A stretch of DNA of 64,000 nucleotides from Paraburkholderia panacisoli (GTDB taxonomy: Bacteria; Pseudomonadota; Gammaproteobacteria; Burkholderiales; Burkholderiaceae): contig NZ_VTUZ01000005.1 in NCBI RefSeq assembly GCF_008369935.1, positions 248,001 through 312,000 on the forward strand. The letters are read 5' to 3'. This document shows, piece after piece, positions 38,266-47,047 of the stretch. Made by a program: the position numbers and the translations under genes. The stretch's first letter is position 1. Each line of letters opens with the position of its first letter. The notes below the pieces were generated by a model. That model did no database searches, was not told the DNA's origin, and worked only from the letters and a program-made list of their open reading frames with translations.

Positions 38266-39183
38266 TCAAGTCTTCCACAACGCGAACTCTCCATGCGCAA
38301 GCTCCTGTTTGAGAAAGTCGACGCAGACGCGGACCTTGGCCGACTGCGCCGAGCGCGCCGCTGACATCGCCCATACGTCGGCTGGCTGCTCCCACGCCGG
38401 AAGCACGCGTTCGAGCGTTCCCTCGGCAAGCGCCTGCGCCACGTACGACTGCCCGACCATCACGATGCCGTGGCCATCGCGCGCCCAGCGCAGCACGACG
38501 TCGCTGTGGTTCGACGCCAGCGATCCCGTGACCTTCACCGTGCTCCAGCCGCCGGCTCCGAGCAGACGCCACACGCCGAATGGCTCGTCGCGTTCGCGGA
38601 ACACAAGGCAGTCGTGCTGCGCGAGTTCCTCGACGCTCTTCGGGCGGCCGCGTGCGTCGAGATAGACCGGCGCCGCGCACAGCACGCGCGGACTGACCGC
38701 GATGTGATGCGCGATCAGCCCCGGCTCCTGCAACGCGCCGACGCGCACATCGAGATCGAAACCCTCGTCGACGAGGTTGACGCGGCGATCGACCAGCTCC
38801 AGCCAGATTTCCAGTTCCGGATAGCGCTTTTTCATCAGTGACACGATTGGCGCGATGTGGCTGCGCCCGAGACGCTGGCTCGCGCTGATACGCAGAGACC
38901 CCCTGGGATTTACCCGCAGGTTCGACAGATCGTCGCGCATCGCGTCGACGTCCTGCAGGATCGCGCGCGCCCAGCGATACACCGTTTCGCCATCGGATGA
39001 GAGCGACACACGCCGCGTCGTGCGATGCAGCAGCTTGACCCCGAGCGTCTTTTCCAGCAAGGCGATGCGCTTGCTGACGTGGGTCTGCGAGCTCCCGAAC
39101 TCGTGCGCGGCGGCGACGAAACTCAGGCGGCGGGCGACCTCGCAGAAGAGCCGGAGATCCGCGAGCATCGGTTCATTAAGCAT
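38266..39183 (-). CDS. LysR-family regulator divergent from the second aroE-like cluster
   Basis: The product is 305 aa from ATG 39183 (or 300 aa from 39168). It is of the DsdC/PecT/TdfA-like proteobacterial type: LADLRLFCEVARRLSFVAAAHEFGSSQTHVSKRIALLEKTLGVKLLHRTTRRVSLSSDGETVY, then RGSLRISASQRLGRSHIAPIV. The open frame beyond 39183 lacks LysR features and overlaps the next gene's coding region, so it is ignored. The 93-bp gap to the aroE-like gene at 39277 makes that cluster the likely target. Confidence 0.9.
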   Translation of the reverse strand: MLNEPMLADLRLFCEVARRLSFVAAAHEFGSSQTHVSKRIALLEKTLGVKLLHRTTRRVSLSSDGETVYRWARAILQDVDAMRDDLSNLRVNPRGSLRISASQRLGRSHIAPIVSLMKKRYPELEIWLELVDRRVNLVDEGFDLDVRVGALQEPGLIAHHIAVSPRVLCAAPVYLDARGRPKSVEELAQHDCLVFRERDEPFGVWRLLGAGGWSTVKVTGSLASNHSDVVLRWARDGHGIVMVGQSYVAQALAEGTLERVLPAWEQPADVWAMSAARSAQSAKVRVCVDFLKQELAHGEFALWKT

Positions 39184-39276
39184 GATCTGGTGATTATGGG
39201 GTGCAAGATCGAATAATAATAGTTCGATTCGGCGATAGTAGTCTCTGGTCATGCCTAGAACGCACAGGAGACAAGC

Positions 39277-40110
39277 ATGATCAATGGCAATACCGGGCTC
39301 GTCGCCCACATCGGCTATCCGACGCACGCCTTCAAGTCGCCGATGATCTACAACCTCTACTTCGAGCACGCCGGCATCAATGCCGTCGTGGTGCCGATGG
39401 GCTGCAAGCCCGAGCATTACCGGGCCTTCCTCCAGTCGGTTTTCTCGCTCGAGAACATCCGTGGCGCGCTCATCACGATGCCGCACAAGGTCACGACCGT
39501 CGGCCTGCTCGACGACGCCACGCCGACCGTAAAAATCGCCGGCTCGTGCAACGCGGTGCGGCGCACGGAAGACGGGCGTCTTCTCGGCGATATGTTCGAC
39601 GGCGAAGGCTTCGTGCGCGGCGTGCGGCGCAAGGGCTGCGAACTCGAAGGCACGCGGGTGCTGGTGGTCGGCTGCGGCGGCGTCGGTTCGGCAATTGCGG
39701 CGTCGCTGGCTGCGGCCGGCGTCGGGTGGCTCGGCCTCTACGACGCATGCGCCGAGTCGGCGCAAGGCTTGAAAGAGCGTCTCACGACCCATTACCCGAG
39801 GCTCGAAGTCACGACCGGCAGCAACGATCCGGCGGGCTACGACCTCGTCGTGAACGCCACGCCGATGGGCATGAACGAAGGCGATCCGCTACCGGTCGAT
39901 GTGGAGCGCATCGCGCCGCACACGTTCGTCGGCGAGGTCGTGATGAAGACCGAGATGACGGCGTTCCTCAAGGCGGTGCAAGCGCGCGGCTGCCGCTTCC
40001 AGGTGGGCTCGGACATGCTGTTCGAGCAGATTCCCGCTTACCTCGAATTCTTCGGCTTTCCGACGACCACGCCGGAAGTGCTGCGTTCGGTCGCGAAGCT
40101 GAGTTACTGA
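39277..40110 (+). CDS. Shikimate/quinate dehydrogenase family protein
   Basis: The product is 277 aa. Motifs are IGYPTHAFKSPMIYNLYFE, the catalytic lysine in LITMPHKVTTVGL, the aspartate in GDMFDGEGFVRGV, the nucleotide-binding VLVVGCGGVGSAIAASLAAAG and NATPMGM. The NADP-type basic residue after the fold is replaced by an acidic/neutral LYDAC, hinting at NAD preference as in catabolic quinate/shikimate dehydrogenases. AGGAGA lies 5 bases before ATG 39277. It heads a three-gene run with a TIM-barrel protein and an MFS carrier, in line with uptake and oxidation of a hydroaromatic acid. Confidence 0.88.
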   Translation: MINGNTGLVAHIGYPTHAFKSPMIYNLYFEHAGINAVVVPMGCKPEHYRAFLQSVFSLENIRGALITMPHKVTTVGLLDDATPTVKIAGSCNAVRRTEDGRLLGDMFDGEGFVRGVRRKGCELEGTRVLVVGCGGVGSAIAASLAAAGVGWLGLYDACAESAQGLKERLTTHYPRLEVTTGSNDPAGYDLVVNATPMGMNEGDPLPVDVERIAPHTFVGEVVMKTEMTAFLKAVQARGCRFQVGSDMLFEQIPAYLEFFGFPTTTPEVLRSVAKLSY

Positions 40111-40140
40111 GCCAATCCAGGTCAAGTTCAAGGAGACGAC

Positions 40141-40923
40141 ATGACGACGACACCCCAATTCGGCTGGTGCGGTCCACTGCAGAACGCGGCGTTGATGAAG
40201 GAGGCCGGGCTCGATTACATCGAAGCGCAGCTAGTGCCGATGAAACTCGAGGACGACGCATCGTTCGCGAATACCAAGGCGCTCATCAAGGAACTGCCGT
40301 TGCCGGCGCTCGCCTTCAGCTATCTGTTCCCGCACGACGCCCGCATCGTTGGTCCGGAAAAGGACGAGCCACGCAACCGCGCTTACTTCGACCGGGTGGT
40401 GGAACTGCTGACGCTGTCACGAGCCCGCGTCGTCGTGCTCGGCAGCGGCTGGACGCGCAACATCCCTGAAGGCTGGACTCAGGCTCAGGCCGAAGACGAA
40501 TTCCTGACAACGCTCGGATGGTGCGCCGATGCGCTCGAAGGCAGCGGCACGACGCTCGTGATCGAGCCGCTGAACCGCAAGGAATCGAATCTCGTGAACA
40601 GCGTCGCGGACGGCGCGCGGATCGCAAAGTCGCTGAACCGTCCCGAAGTGCGCGGCCTCGCGGACTTCTATCACATGGACGAAGAAGCCGAGCCGCTAGA
40701 CGAGTTGCGCGAGCACTGTGCGTGGCTTGCTCACATCCATCTCGCCGACACTGGCCGGCTGAATCCGGGCACCGGCGGCTATGACTACCCGTCTTTCTTC
40801 GGGCATCTCAAGGCCTGCGGCTATCAGGGCCTGCTCAGTGCCGAATGCGGCTTGAAAGGCGAGCCGCTCGCTTCGATGCGCGAGAGCGCGACGTTCCTGC
40901 GTCGAGCGTGGAACGACGCATAA
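40141..40923 (+). CDS. Xylose-isomerase-like TIM barrel protein (candidate 3-dehydroshikimate dehydratase)
   Basis: The product is 260 aa of the sugar phosphate isomerase/epimerase family. Metal-binding acidic residues are seen in LVIEPLNRKESNL, LADFYHMDEEAEP, WLAHIHLADTGRLNPGTG and LLSAECGLKG. The family includes hydroxypyruvate isomerases, IolE/IolI and 3-dehydroshikimate dehydratases (AsbF/QuiC). Because it directly follows an AroE-like dehydrogenase and precedes an MFS carrier, conversion of 3-dehydroshikimate to protocatechuate is a reasonable idea but unproven. AGGAGA precedes ATG 40141, 30 bp after the previous stop. Confidence 0.82.
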   Translation: MTTTPQFGWCGPLQNAALMKEAGLDYIEAQLVPMKLEDDASFANTKALIKELPLPALAFSYLFPHDARIVGPEKDEPRNRAYFDRVVELLTLSRARVVVLGSGWTRNIPEGWTQAQAEDEFLTTLGWCADALEGSGTTLVIEPLNRKESNLVNSVADGARIAKSLNRPEVRGLADFYHMDEEAEPLDELREHCAWLAHIHLADTGRLNPGTGGYDYPSFFGHLKACGYQGLLSAECGLKGEPLASMRESATFLRRAWNDA

Positions 40924-41000
40924 CGCCCGCATACACAACAGGTCGACACAGACCTGCCAGGGGTTCGCAAAAGCGAATCAACCCATTGGAGGAGACGAAC

Positions 41001-42314
41001 ATGGATATCAACATCACCGACGAGACAGCGGTCAACCGTGCGGTCGGCAAGTCGACAAAACGCCTGATTCCTTTTTTGCTTCTAATGTATGTGCTCGCGT
41101 TTCTCGACCGTGCCAATGTCGGCTTCGCGAAGCAAGGACTGCACGATGTAGTCGGCATTTCGGACGCGGCCTTTGCGTTCGGCGCCAGCATCTTTTTCAT
41201 TGCTTATGTACTGCTTGAAATCCCGAGCAACCTCGCGATGCATAAAGTGGGCGCCCGTGCCTGGATGTGCCGCATCATGGTGACGTGGGGCCTCGTGTCG
41301 GCCGCGACCATGTTCGTCCGGGGTTCGGCGAGCTTCTACGTGCTGCGCTTCATTCTGGGTGCGTGCGAAGCGGGCTTCTTTCCCGGCGTGATCCTGTACC
41401 TGACCTACTGGTTTCCCGACCGCGCCCGGGCGAAGGTCGTGGGCCTCTTCTACTTCGGCGCGCCGCTCGCGTTCATGTTCGGCTCGCCGCTGTCCGGCTA
41501 CCTGCTGCGCTTCGATGGCGTGCTCGGATTGCACGGCTATCAGTGGATGTTCATGCTCGAAGGACTTGCCGCAACGGCCGTCGGAGTGTGGGCGTACTTC
41601 TATCTCGACAACAACCCGGCCGATGCCAGGTGGCTCGATGCCGAGGAGAAACGCGAGTTGGTTGCCGTCCTTCAGGGGGAGCAGTCCTTGAAGCTGGCGC
41701 AAGGACCGCATGGCGTGGGCTCCGCACTCATGGATCGCACGGTGCTGTACTTCGGCCTGATCTTCTTCCTGATCCAGATGGGTGTGTCGGTGGTGGTGTT
41801 CTATCTTCCGACCTTCGTCGGCAAGCTGCTCGGCACGGGGCCGAACGCGCTGGTGGGCTTCGTCGTCGCGATTCCGTGGACCTGCGCGCTCATTGCGACG
41901 TTCGCCGTGCCGAGACTGGCGGCACGCGGCGAGCGGCTGGTGCTCTTCGGCTGCGTGAGTCTCCTGATCGCCGCGCTTGCGATGTTTGTCTCGGCAGGCT
42001 CATCGCCGCTGATTTCGATGATCACGCTGTGTTTCGCGGTGGCGGGACTCTGGGCGGTCCAGCCGATCTTCTGGTCGCTGCTCACCAACTATCTTGGTGG
42101 CATGGCGGTCGTATCCGGCGTCGCGATGGTGAACACGATTGGCAACATCGGCAATTTCGTCTCGCCGAACGTGAAGGCATGGGCGGACGCGAGCTTCGGC
42201 TCGAGCGTGACGGGGCTGATGCTGCTGAGCGGTGTCGTCGTGCTGGCGGCGCTGCTTTTCATCGGCGCGCGGCGCTCTTCGCAACCGGCTGTCGTGGAAG
42301 CCGTTCACTTCTGA
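41001..42314 (+). CDS. MFS transporter, ACS family (NicT/phthalate-permease-like)
   Basis: The product is 437 aa with 12 membrane segments. It has the ACS-type start KRLIPFLLLMYVLAFLDRANVGFAK, IAYVLLEIPSNLAMHKVGARAWMCRIMVTWG, and RFILGACEAGFFPGVILYLTYWFPDRARAKV. The second half begins near LMDRTVLYFGLIFFLIQMG. Relatives carry aromatic or hydroaromatic acids, hydroxy acids and nicotinate. GGAGGAG lies just before ATG 41001, 77 bp after the TIM-barrel gene. It is likely the uptake system for the compound oxidised by the aroE-like enzyme. Confidence 0.9.
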   Translation: MDINITDETAVNRAVGKSTKRLIPFLLLMYVLAFLDRANVGFAKQGLHDVVGISDAAFAFGASIFFIAYVLLEIPSNLAMHKVGARAWMCRIMVTWGLVSAATMFVRGSASFYVLRFILGACEAGFFPGVILYLTYWFPDRARAKVVGLFYFGAPLAFMFGSPLSGYLLRFDGVLGLHGYQWMFMLEGLAATAVGVWAYFYLDNNPADARWLDAEEKRELVAVLQGEQSLKLAQGPHGVGSALMDRTVLYFGLIFFLIQMGVSVVVFYLPTFVGKLLGTGPNALVGFVVAIPWTCALIATFAVPRLAARGERLVLFGCVSLLIAALAMFVSAGSSPLISMITLCFAVAGLWAVQPIFWSLLTNYLGGMAVVSGVAMVNTIGNIGNFVSPNVKAWADASFGSSVTGLMLLSGVVVLAALLFIGARRSSQPAVVEAVHF

Positions 42315-42414
42315 GGCGTAGCAACGCGGTGAGGAGGTTAGGCTGCGGTAAGCAAATTTACCGGCGCTCGTGCACGGATTGTCCCCAGCCGGCTCGGGAG
42401 ACGCTGACCCGTGT

Positions 42415-42723
42415 TTAAACGTCTTTGGTGTCAAATACGAGAAGCTCGACACCGGCCTGTGCGAAATTGGCTAGATCGCTCGCTGTCGCTCGGCCTTCGG
42501 GTGAATTGAGTGCCTGTTGCAGGGAATCCATCGAATCAAAGCTCAGGATCGCTGCGAGGTAATACGGGGATTCGCCTTGCGCGATCGCTACCGGCCCGGC
42601 ACTCACTTCATAGCGTTGAAGGCCGGAGATCGTCTTGGCAAGAGGCACATGATTCGAAAAGTAGTGCGCGTCGAATGCGTCCGGGTTTGACGGCGTCTTG
42701 TATAGGGCGACGAGCTTTGCCAT
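42415..42723 (-). CDS. EthD-family small protein
   Basis: The product is 102 aa with the EthD ferredoxin-like fold: KLVALYKTPSNPDAFDAHYFSNHVPLAKTISGLQRYEVSAGP and then LAAILSFDSMDSLQQALNSPEGRATASDLANFA. EthD proteins were named from an ether-degradation cluster; most are small dimeric proteins of unknown role. ATG 42723 has AAGGAG upstream. It is monocistronic and convergent with the MFS gene. The upstream 370 bases (42724-43093) hold no gene. Confidence 0.85.
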   Translation of the reverse strand: MAKLVALYKTPSNPDAFDAHYFSNHVPLAKTISGLQRYEVSAGPVAIAQGESPYYLAAILSFDSMDSLQQALNSPEGRATASDLANFAQAGVELLVFDTKDV

Positions 42724-43093
42724 GGTCAGGTCTCCTTGATCACCCGGAGCGATCGGTGCACGACTGAAATGAGCGTCTCGCGCTCCAATCTGCCGACGGC
42801 CGGGGATCATGCCGGACTGGTACGGATTCACGTAGACGACCGTCTTAGCTTGTTGAAATTTCACGTTGAATTCTACGCTGGCTTTGAATTCTCATCGAAA
42901 CGTTTCACGAGTTTTCGCACATTTCGCCGGACCGTACCCTATGACGGTGCCCAGACCTATTCACGGCGTAGACTGAAGAAGGAACGAGTTGCTAGTGCTC
43001 GCCTGACATGGATTTCACACGAAGAAGATTGATGCATGCAGAAACGTGAAGCCATGAATTCTCGAAAGAGGTAGTCGCTGTAGAAATACGAAA

Positions 43094-43114
43094 GGGCACC
43101 GGCTGGCGGTGCCC
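43094..43114 (-). terminator. Terminator hairpin after the SDR gene
   Basis: gggcaccg (43094-43101) pairs with cggtgccc (43107-43114), loop of five, eight bases beyond the minus-strand stop codon; followed on the minus strand by a short ctttcg. Confidence 0.65.
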
Positions 43115-43121
43115 GAGGGTT

Positions 43122-43832
43122 TTAGCGACCGGCGCTCTGGCCGCCGTCGACGTGCAGGATTTCTCCCGTGATGAACGGTGCGGCATCGAGGAACACAATC
43201 GCGTCGGCGATGTCGCTCATCTCGCCCATGCGTCCGAGCGGATGGAAGGTGCCCAGCACTTCATGAGTTTCCGGCGCGTGCATCGGCGTCTTGATGATCC
43301 CCGGCGCGACGGCATTCACGCGAATCCCTTTCCTCGCGTACTCGATCGCCAGCGACTTGGTGGCGGCGTTCAGACCACCCTTCGTCAGGGCTGCCAGTAC
43401 TGAATATCCGCCACTGATCGCATTGTCGGCGGTGCTGGAGGTTACGCTAACCACGTGGCCGCTCGAATGCTTTTCCATTTCGGCGATGGCGAGTTGTGTC
43501 ATGTGATAGAAACCCGCCATATTCACATTCATCACCGCGGCGTAGTCTTCCGCGGTGTGTTCGGTGAATGGTTTGCCGATGTAAATGCCGGCGTTGTTCA
43601 CCAGCGTATCGATCCGGCCAAATCGCGCGACGCCTTCGGAAATAACACGCTGAGCGGTTGTGCGATCACCGATGTCGCCCGCTACCGTCAGGATGTTTGG
43701 ATCTTCCGACGGCTTGATCGAACGCGAAGTCGCAACAATGCGATAGTCGAGCTTGCGAAACGCCTTGACGACTTCGGCACCGATGCCTTGCGATGCGCCG
43801 GTAACGATGACAACCTTGTGTGACGTGCTCAT
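43122..43832 (-). CDS. Short-chain dehydrogenase/reductase with altered active site
   Basis: The product is 236 aa. Classical SDR features are the glycine motif IVTGASQGIGAEVVKAF, TLVNNAGIYIG, the catalytic serine in VVSVTSSTA, VNAVAPGIIKTPMH and the C-terminal GEILHVDGGQSAGR. The usual YxxxK is not present: the lysine lies in GGYSVLAALTKGGLNAATK with alanine four residues before it, and the tyrosine is displaced to eight residues before it. A similar LAALTKGGLNA layout is known in one SDR subgroup, so it may be a natural variant. ATG 43832 lies 104 bp downstream of the NmrA-like gene. Substrate unknown. Confidence 0.88.
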   Translation of the reverse strand: MSTSHKVVIVTGASQGIGAEVVKAFRKLDYRIVATSRSIKPSEDPNILTVAGDIGDRTTAQRVISEGVARFGRIDTLVNNAGIYIGKPFTEHTAEDYAAVMNVNMAGFYHMTQLAIAEMEKHSSGHVVSVTSSTADNAISGGYSVLAALTKGGLNAATKSLAIEYARKGIRVNAVAPGIIKTPMHAPETHEVLGTFHPLGRMGEMSDIADAIVFLDAAPFITGEILHVDGGQSAGR

Positions 43833-43936
43833 GCTTTACCCAGAAAGTTTTTATTCGGTTTCGACGCCGATCGGGCCAACGGCTCCGACAAAGACAAATG
43901 CGGACACGTTGACTCAGGTTTCGCTTAAACCCGCAA

Positions 43937-44689
43937 TCAACCCTTCTTGGCCTGCGCCAGCCACTGGTCGAGACTGACGCGACCGATCCGCGCGTCGCCG
44001 AGCGGCACGAGCGATTGTTCCTCGACACGGCCGCCGTAGTACAGCGCATCGCGGTCCGTCACCACCGGGCGCGCGTCACCTGCCGATTTCAGATAGCGCG
44101 TAATGATGTCCGCGAAGGGCGCGCGGTCCGGGCCGGCGATCTCGACCGTGCCGTTCAGCGGCGCGGCGAGCGCGATCTGCGCGAGGCTCGCCGCGACGTC
44201 GTCCGCGGCGATCGGTTGAAACAGTCCTTCGCCGATGCGCACCGTGCCGTCGACCGTGCTGAAATCCGCAATACCGCCGATGAACTCCATGAACTGCGTC
44301 GCGCGCACGATCGTGTAGGGCACGCCGGCTGCTTCGATCACCTCTTCCTGCGCGACCTTGGCAGTGAAATACGCATTCTCCGGCGAGCGGTCGCAGCCGA
44401 CGATGGATAGCGCGACGTGATGGCGCACCCCCGCGGCCACTTCGGCCTTGCCGAGGTTGCGCGCCGAGGTGCGGAAGAAGTCGAGTACCGCCTGCGGCTC
44501 CCATGACGGCGCGTTCGTCACATCCATTACGACATCGGCGCCCTTCAGCGCATTACTCAGGCCCTCGCCCGTCACAGCGTTCACACCAGTACGCGGCGAC
44601 GCAGCAAGCGCCTCATGACCCGCCTCGCTGAGCAGCGTGACCACACGCGATCCGATCAGACCGGACCCACCGATTACGACGATCTTCAT
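43937..44689 (-). CDS. NmrA-like/atypical SDR NAD(P)-binding protein
   Basis: The product is 250 aa. It begins with an atypical-SDR Rossmann motif (MKIVVIGGSGLIGSRVVTLLSEAGHEALAASP), has DVVMDVTNAPSWEP and HHVALSIVGCDRSPENAYFTAKVAQEEVIEAAGVPYTIVRATQFMEF, the latter typical of NmrA/quinone-reductase-like proteins. It probably binds NADPH as an oxidoreductase or redox sensor. It is divergent from a MocR regulator, 154 bp between starts, so may be its target. The start MKIVV is at the conserved position. Confidence 0.87.
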   Translation of the reverse strand: MKIVVIGGSGLIGSRVVTLLSEAGHEALAASPRTGVNAVTGEGLSNALKGADVVMDVTNAPSWEPQAVLDFFRTSARNLGKAEVAAGVRHHVALSIVGCDRSPENAYFTAKVAQEEVIEAAGVPYTIVRATQFMEFIGGIADFSTVDGTVRIGEGLFQPIAADDVAASLAQIALAAPLNGTVEIAGPDRAPFADIITRYLKSAGDARPVVTDRDALYYGGRVEEQSLVPLGDARIGRVSLDQWLAQAKKG

Positions 44690-44843
44690 GGCAGATTCTC
44701 CAGATGAGAGTAAATGAACGCGCGGGGCATCGGGCGGGTGTCGTATCGCATGAAAGTGTTCGCCGCCGTCGCATCGCGTGAAACCATTGTGAAAGAATCA
44801 TGCTCTATCGAAAAGTGCCAAGAATTGTCAATCCGACTAGTCC

Positions 44844-46409
44844 ATGTCGGTTGCCGCTCCCCTTGCCCGCGAGACCGTCATGACCGTAGCGACTCCCGCA
44901 TTGAGTATCGAAATCGACCGGCAGCATCAGTTGCCGATCTATCTGCAGATCTGCGAGCGTTTCAGGACCGCAATCGCTGCGGGGCATCTGCGTCCCGGCG
45001 ATCGCGTGCCCGCGCTGCGCGGCCTCGCCACGCAGCTGAACACGGCGCGCGGCACGGTCGAACTCGCCTACACGATCCTCGTCGACGAGGGCTACCTGCA
45101 GATGCGCGGCGCGGCGGGCACGTTCGTATCGTCGTCGCTGCCGGCATCGGTGATGCGCTTGTCGCATGCGCAAGGCGTTCAGGAGGCACCCGGCAGGCAG
45201 AGTACTGAAGGAACGGGCGCGCCGCAGACGCCGGGCGAATCGACCAGTGGTCCAGCGGCGCCGCGCCAGCATGCCATCGCCGTCGCCATGAGCGGCGAGC
45301 CGCGGCCGTTGCAACCAGGCCTGCCCGCGCTCGACGCGTTTCCGGGCAAGCTATGGAACCGGCTCGTGTCGCGTCGCGCGCGCAGCGGCGAACGCGCGAT
45401 GCTCGCGTACCCGGATCCGGCCGGCTACCAGCCGCTGCGCGAACATATCGCCACTTATCTCGGGCTGTCGCGCGGTGTGACCTGCCTGCCGGAACAGGTG
45501 TTCGTTACCGGCGGCTACCGCGCGACGCTCGAACTCATGTTGCGCAGTCTCGCCCGCCCAAACGATCGCGTGTGGTTCGAGGATCCTGGCTATCTGCTCG
45601 CGCGCGGTTTTCTGGCCGAGACCGGCGTTCAACTCGTGCCGGTGCCGGTGGATGGCGAAGGAATCGACGTGGAGCGCGGCACACTGCTGGATGCGCAGGC
45701 GCGCTTCGCAGTGGTCACGCCGTCGCATCAGAGCCCGCTCGGGCACACGCTGTCGCTCGCAAGACGCATGGCGCTGCTGGACGACGCAGAGAAAGCGTCT
45801 CGCTGGATCATCGAGGACGACTACGACAGCGAGTTCCGTTATCTGGGCCGGCCATTACCGGCTCTAAAGAGCCTCGACCGGCGCGATCGGGTGATCTATT
45901 GCGGCACGTTCAGCAAGGTGATGTTTCCCGGTTTGCGGCTCGCGTATGTGGTGGTGCCGGAGCGGGCCGTCGAGCGCGTCGGGCGGGTGGCGCACAGCAT
46001 GAACGCCGGATCGCCGACGCTATTGCAGGCGGCCATGGCGGATTTCATCGGGCAGGGACATTTTGCGCGGCATCTGAAGCGGATGCGTGCGTTGTACGGC
46101 GAGCGGCGCGTACTGATCGTGCACGCGCTGGAACAGGCGTTTGGCGAACGGCTGATTGTCGATTTGCCGCCAGGTGGAATTCAGTTCGCGGTGCAGTTCG
46201 CCGAAGGTCCCGATGGCCCGGTCGACGATGTCGCCGTCGCCGCGCGCGCCCGCGAGGCGGGGCTCGCCGTGCTGCCGCTGTCGATCTGGTACGCGAATGG
46301 CCGCGCGCGGCGCACGCTGCGCGGCCTCGTGATGGGCTTCGCGAACATCGCCGATGCGGGTGAGGCAGGCCGTCTCGCGCGAACGTTGCGCGCGTGCCTG
46401 GACGGCTGA
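44844..46409 (+). CDS. MocR/PdxR-type regulator (GntR helix-turn-helix fused to aminotransferase fold)
   Basis: The product is 521 aa. Residues 20-95 form a GntR winged helix (LPIYLQICERFRTAIAAGHLRPGDRVPALRGLATQLNTARGTVELAYTILVDEGYL); after a variable linker the rest is a fold-type I aminotransferase domain, with IIEDDYDSEFRY and the PLP lysine in YCGTFSKVMFPGLRLAYVV. Members use PLP to control vitamin B6, taurine, GABA or stress genes. It is divergent from the NmrA-like gene and the SDR beyond it, which are likely targets. A start at ATG 44880 (MTVATPALS) is possible and would match typical homologues. Confidence 0.92.
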   Translation: MSVAAPLARETVMTVATPALSIEIDRQHQLPIYLQICERFRTAIAAGHLRPGDRVPALRGLATQLNTARGTVELAYTILVDEGYLQMRGAAGTFVSSSLPASVMRLSHAQGVQEAPGRQSTEGTGAPQTPGESTSGPAAPRQHAIAVAMSGEPRPLQPGLPALDAFPGKLWNRLVSRRARSGERAMLAYPDPAGYQPLREHIATYLGLSRGVTCLPEQVFVTGGYRATLELMLRSLARPNDRVWFEDPGYLLARGFLAETGVQLVPVPVDGEGIDVERGTLLDAQARFAVVTPSHQSPLGHTLSLARRMALLDDAEKASRWIIEDDYDSEFRYLGRPLPALKSLDRRDRVIYCGTFSKVMFPGLRLAYVVVPERAVERVGRVAHSMNAGSPTLLQAAMADFIGQGHFARHLKRMRALYGERRVLIVHALEQAFGERLIVDLPPGGIQFAVQFAEGPDGPVDDVAVAARAREAGLAVLPLSIWYANGRARRTLRGLVMGFANIADAGEAGRLARTLRACLDG

Positions 46410-47047
46410 CGCGCGGGGCATGTGCCCGGATCTCGAATGAGCGCAGCGCGGCACGCCTTGGCACGATGTGGCAAGGATGTTTTCGCAACGGTTTTGTCAG
46501 GTCGCCTGGTCAACCTGACAAAACCCGATCAACTCACGGCTTTTCCTCCTTGGGTGTTCCGGACCGTTCTGCGTCGTTCCTCAGAGTGCGCGGTCTTGAA
46601 CGCCAGACACGAGTAATTTGTGCCCCCGCACGGCGCCCGCATTCGACAAATAACCCCAATAGGTGTTCGTCCAACCGAGCCGATGGGGCACACAGAAAAC
46701 ATAAGCCACGACCCGACGCAGCTTTCATGGCGGTTTAGACGGTATTGCATATCGCGGTCCAGTCTAACGTCGACGTTGCATTAGCGACAAACCATCGCGT
46801 ATTGCGCACATTGCAACATGTTGCTGCCGCCGAATAAGGGTGCCCCCATTTCCTTCTACGAAAATTGTGGTAAGACAACATTAAACAAAACGAATGCTGT
46901 CCTGCATCTAACTTCCCTTTGATAAGGGTATCCCCCCCGAGTGACTGTTCCTGTCTCTTGTATTTACACTTCCCTGTTGTCTTACAACAATGTGGTGTTT
47001 GCGGGCAGGCGCTAGCGCATCGAAACCATTTCGTTAGGGAAAACTTA
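46410..47047. other. Non-coding stretch with a 12-bp perfect inverted repeat
   Basis: No supported gene in about 640 bases. A perfect inverted repeat, gttttgtcaggt (46491-46502) and acctgacaaaac (46513-46524) with a 10-base spacer, lies about 80 bp after the MocR gene; it may be a terminator or operator. From about 46740 on the sequence becomes AT-rich (near 46880 aacattaaacaaaacgaatg) and likely contains the promoter of the pectinase gene. Confidence 0.5.
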
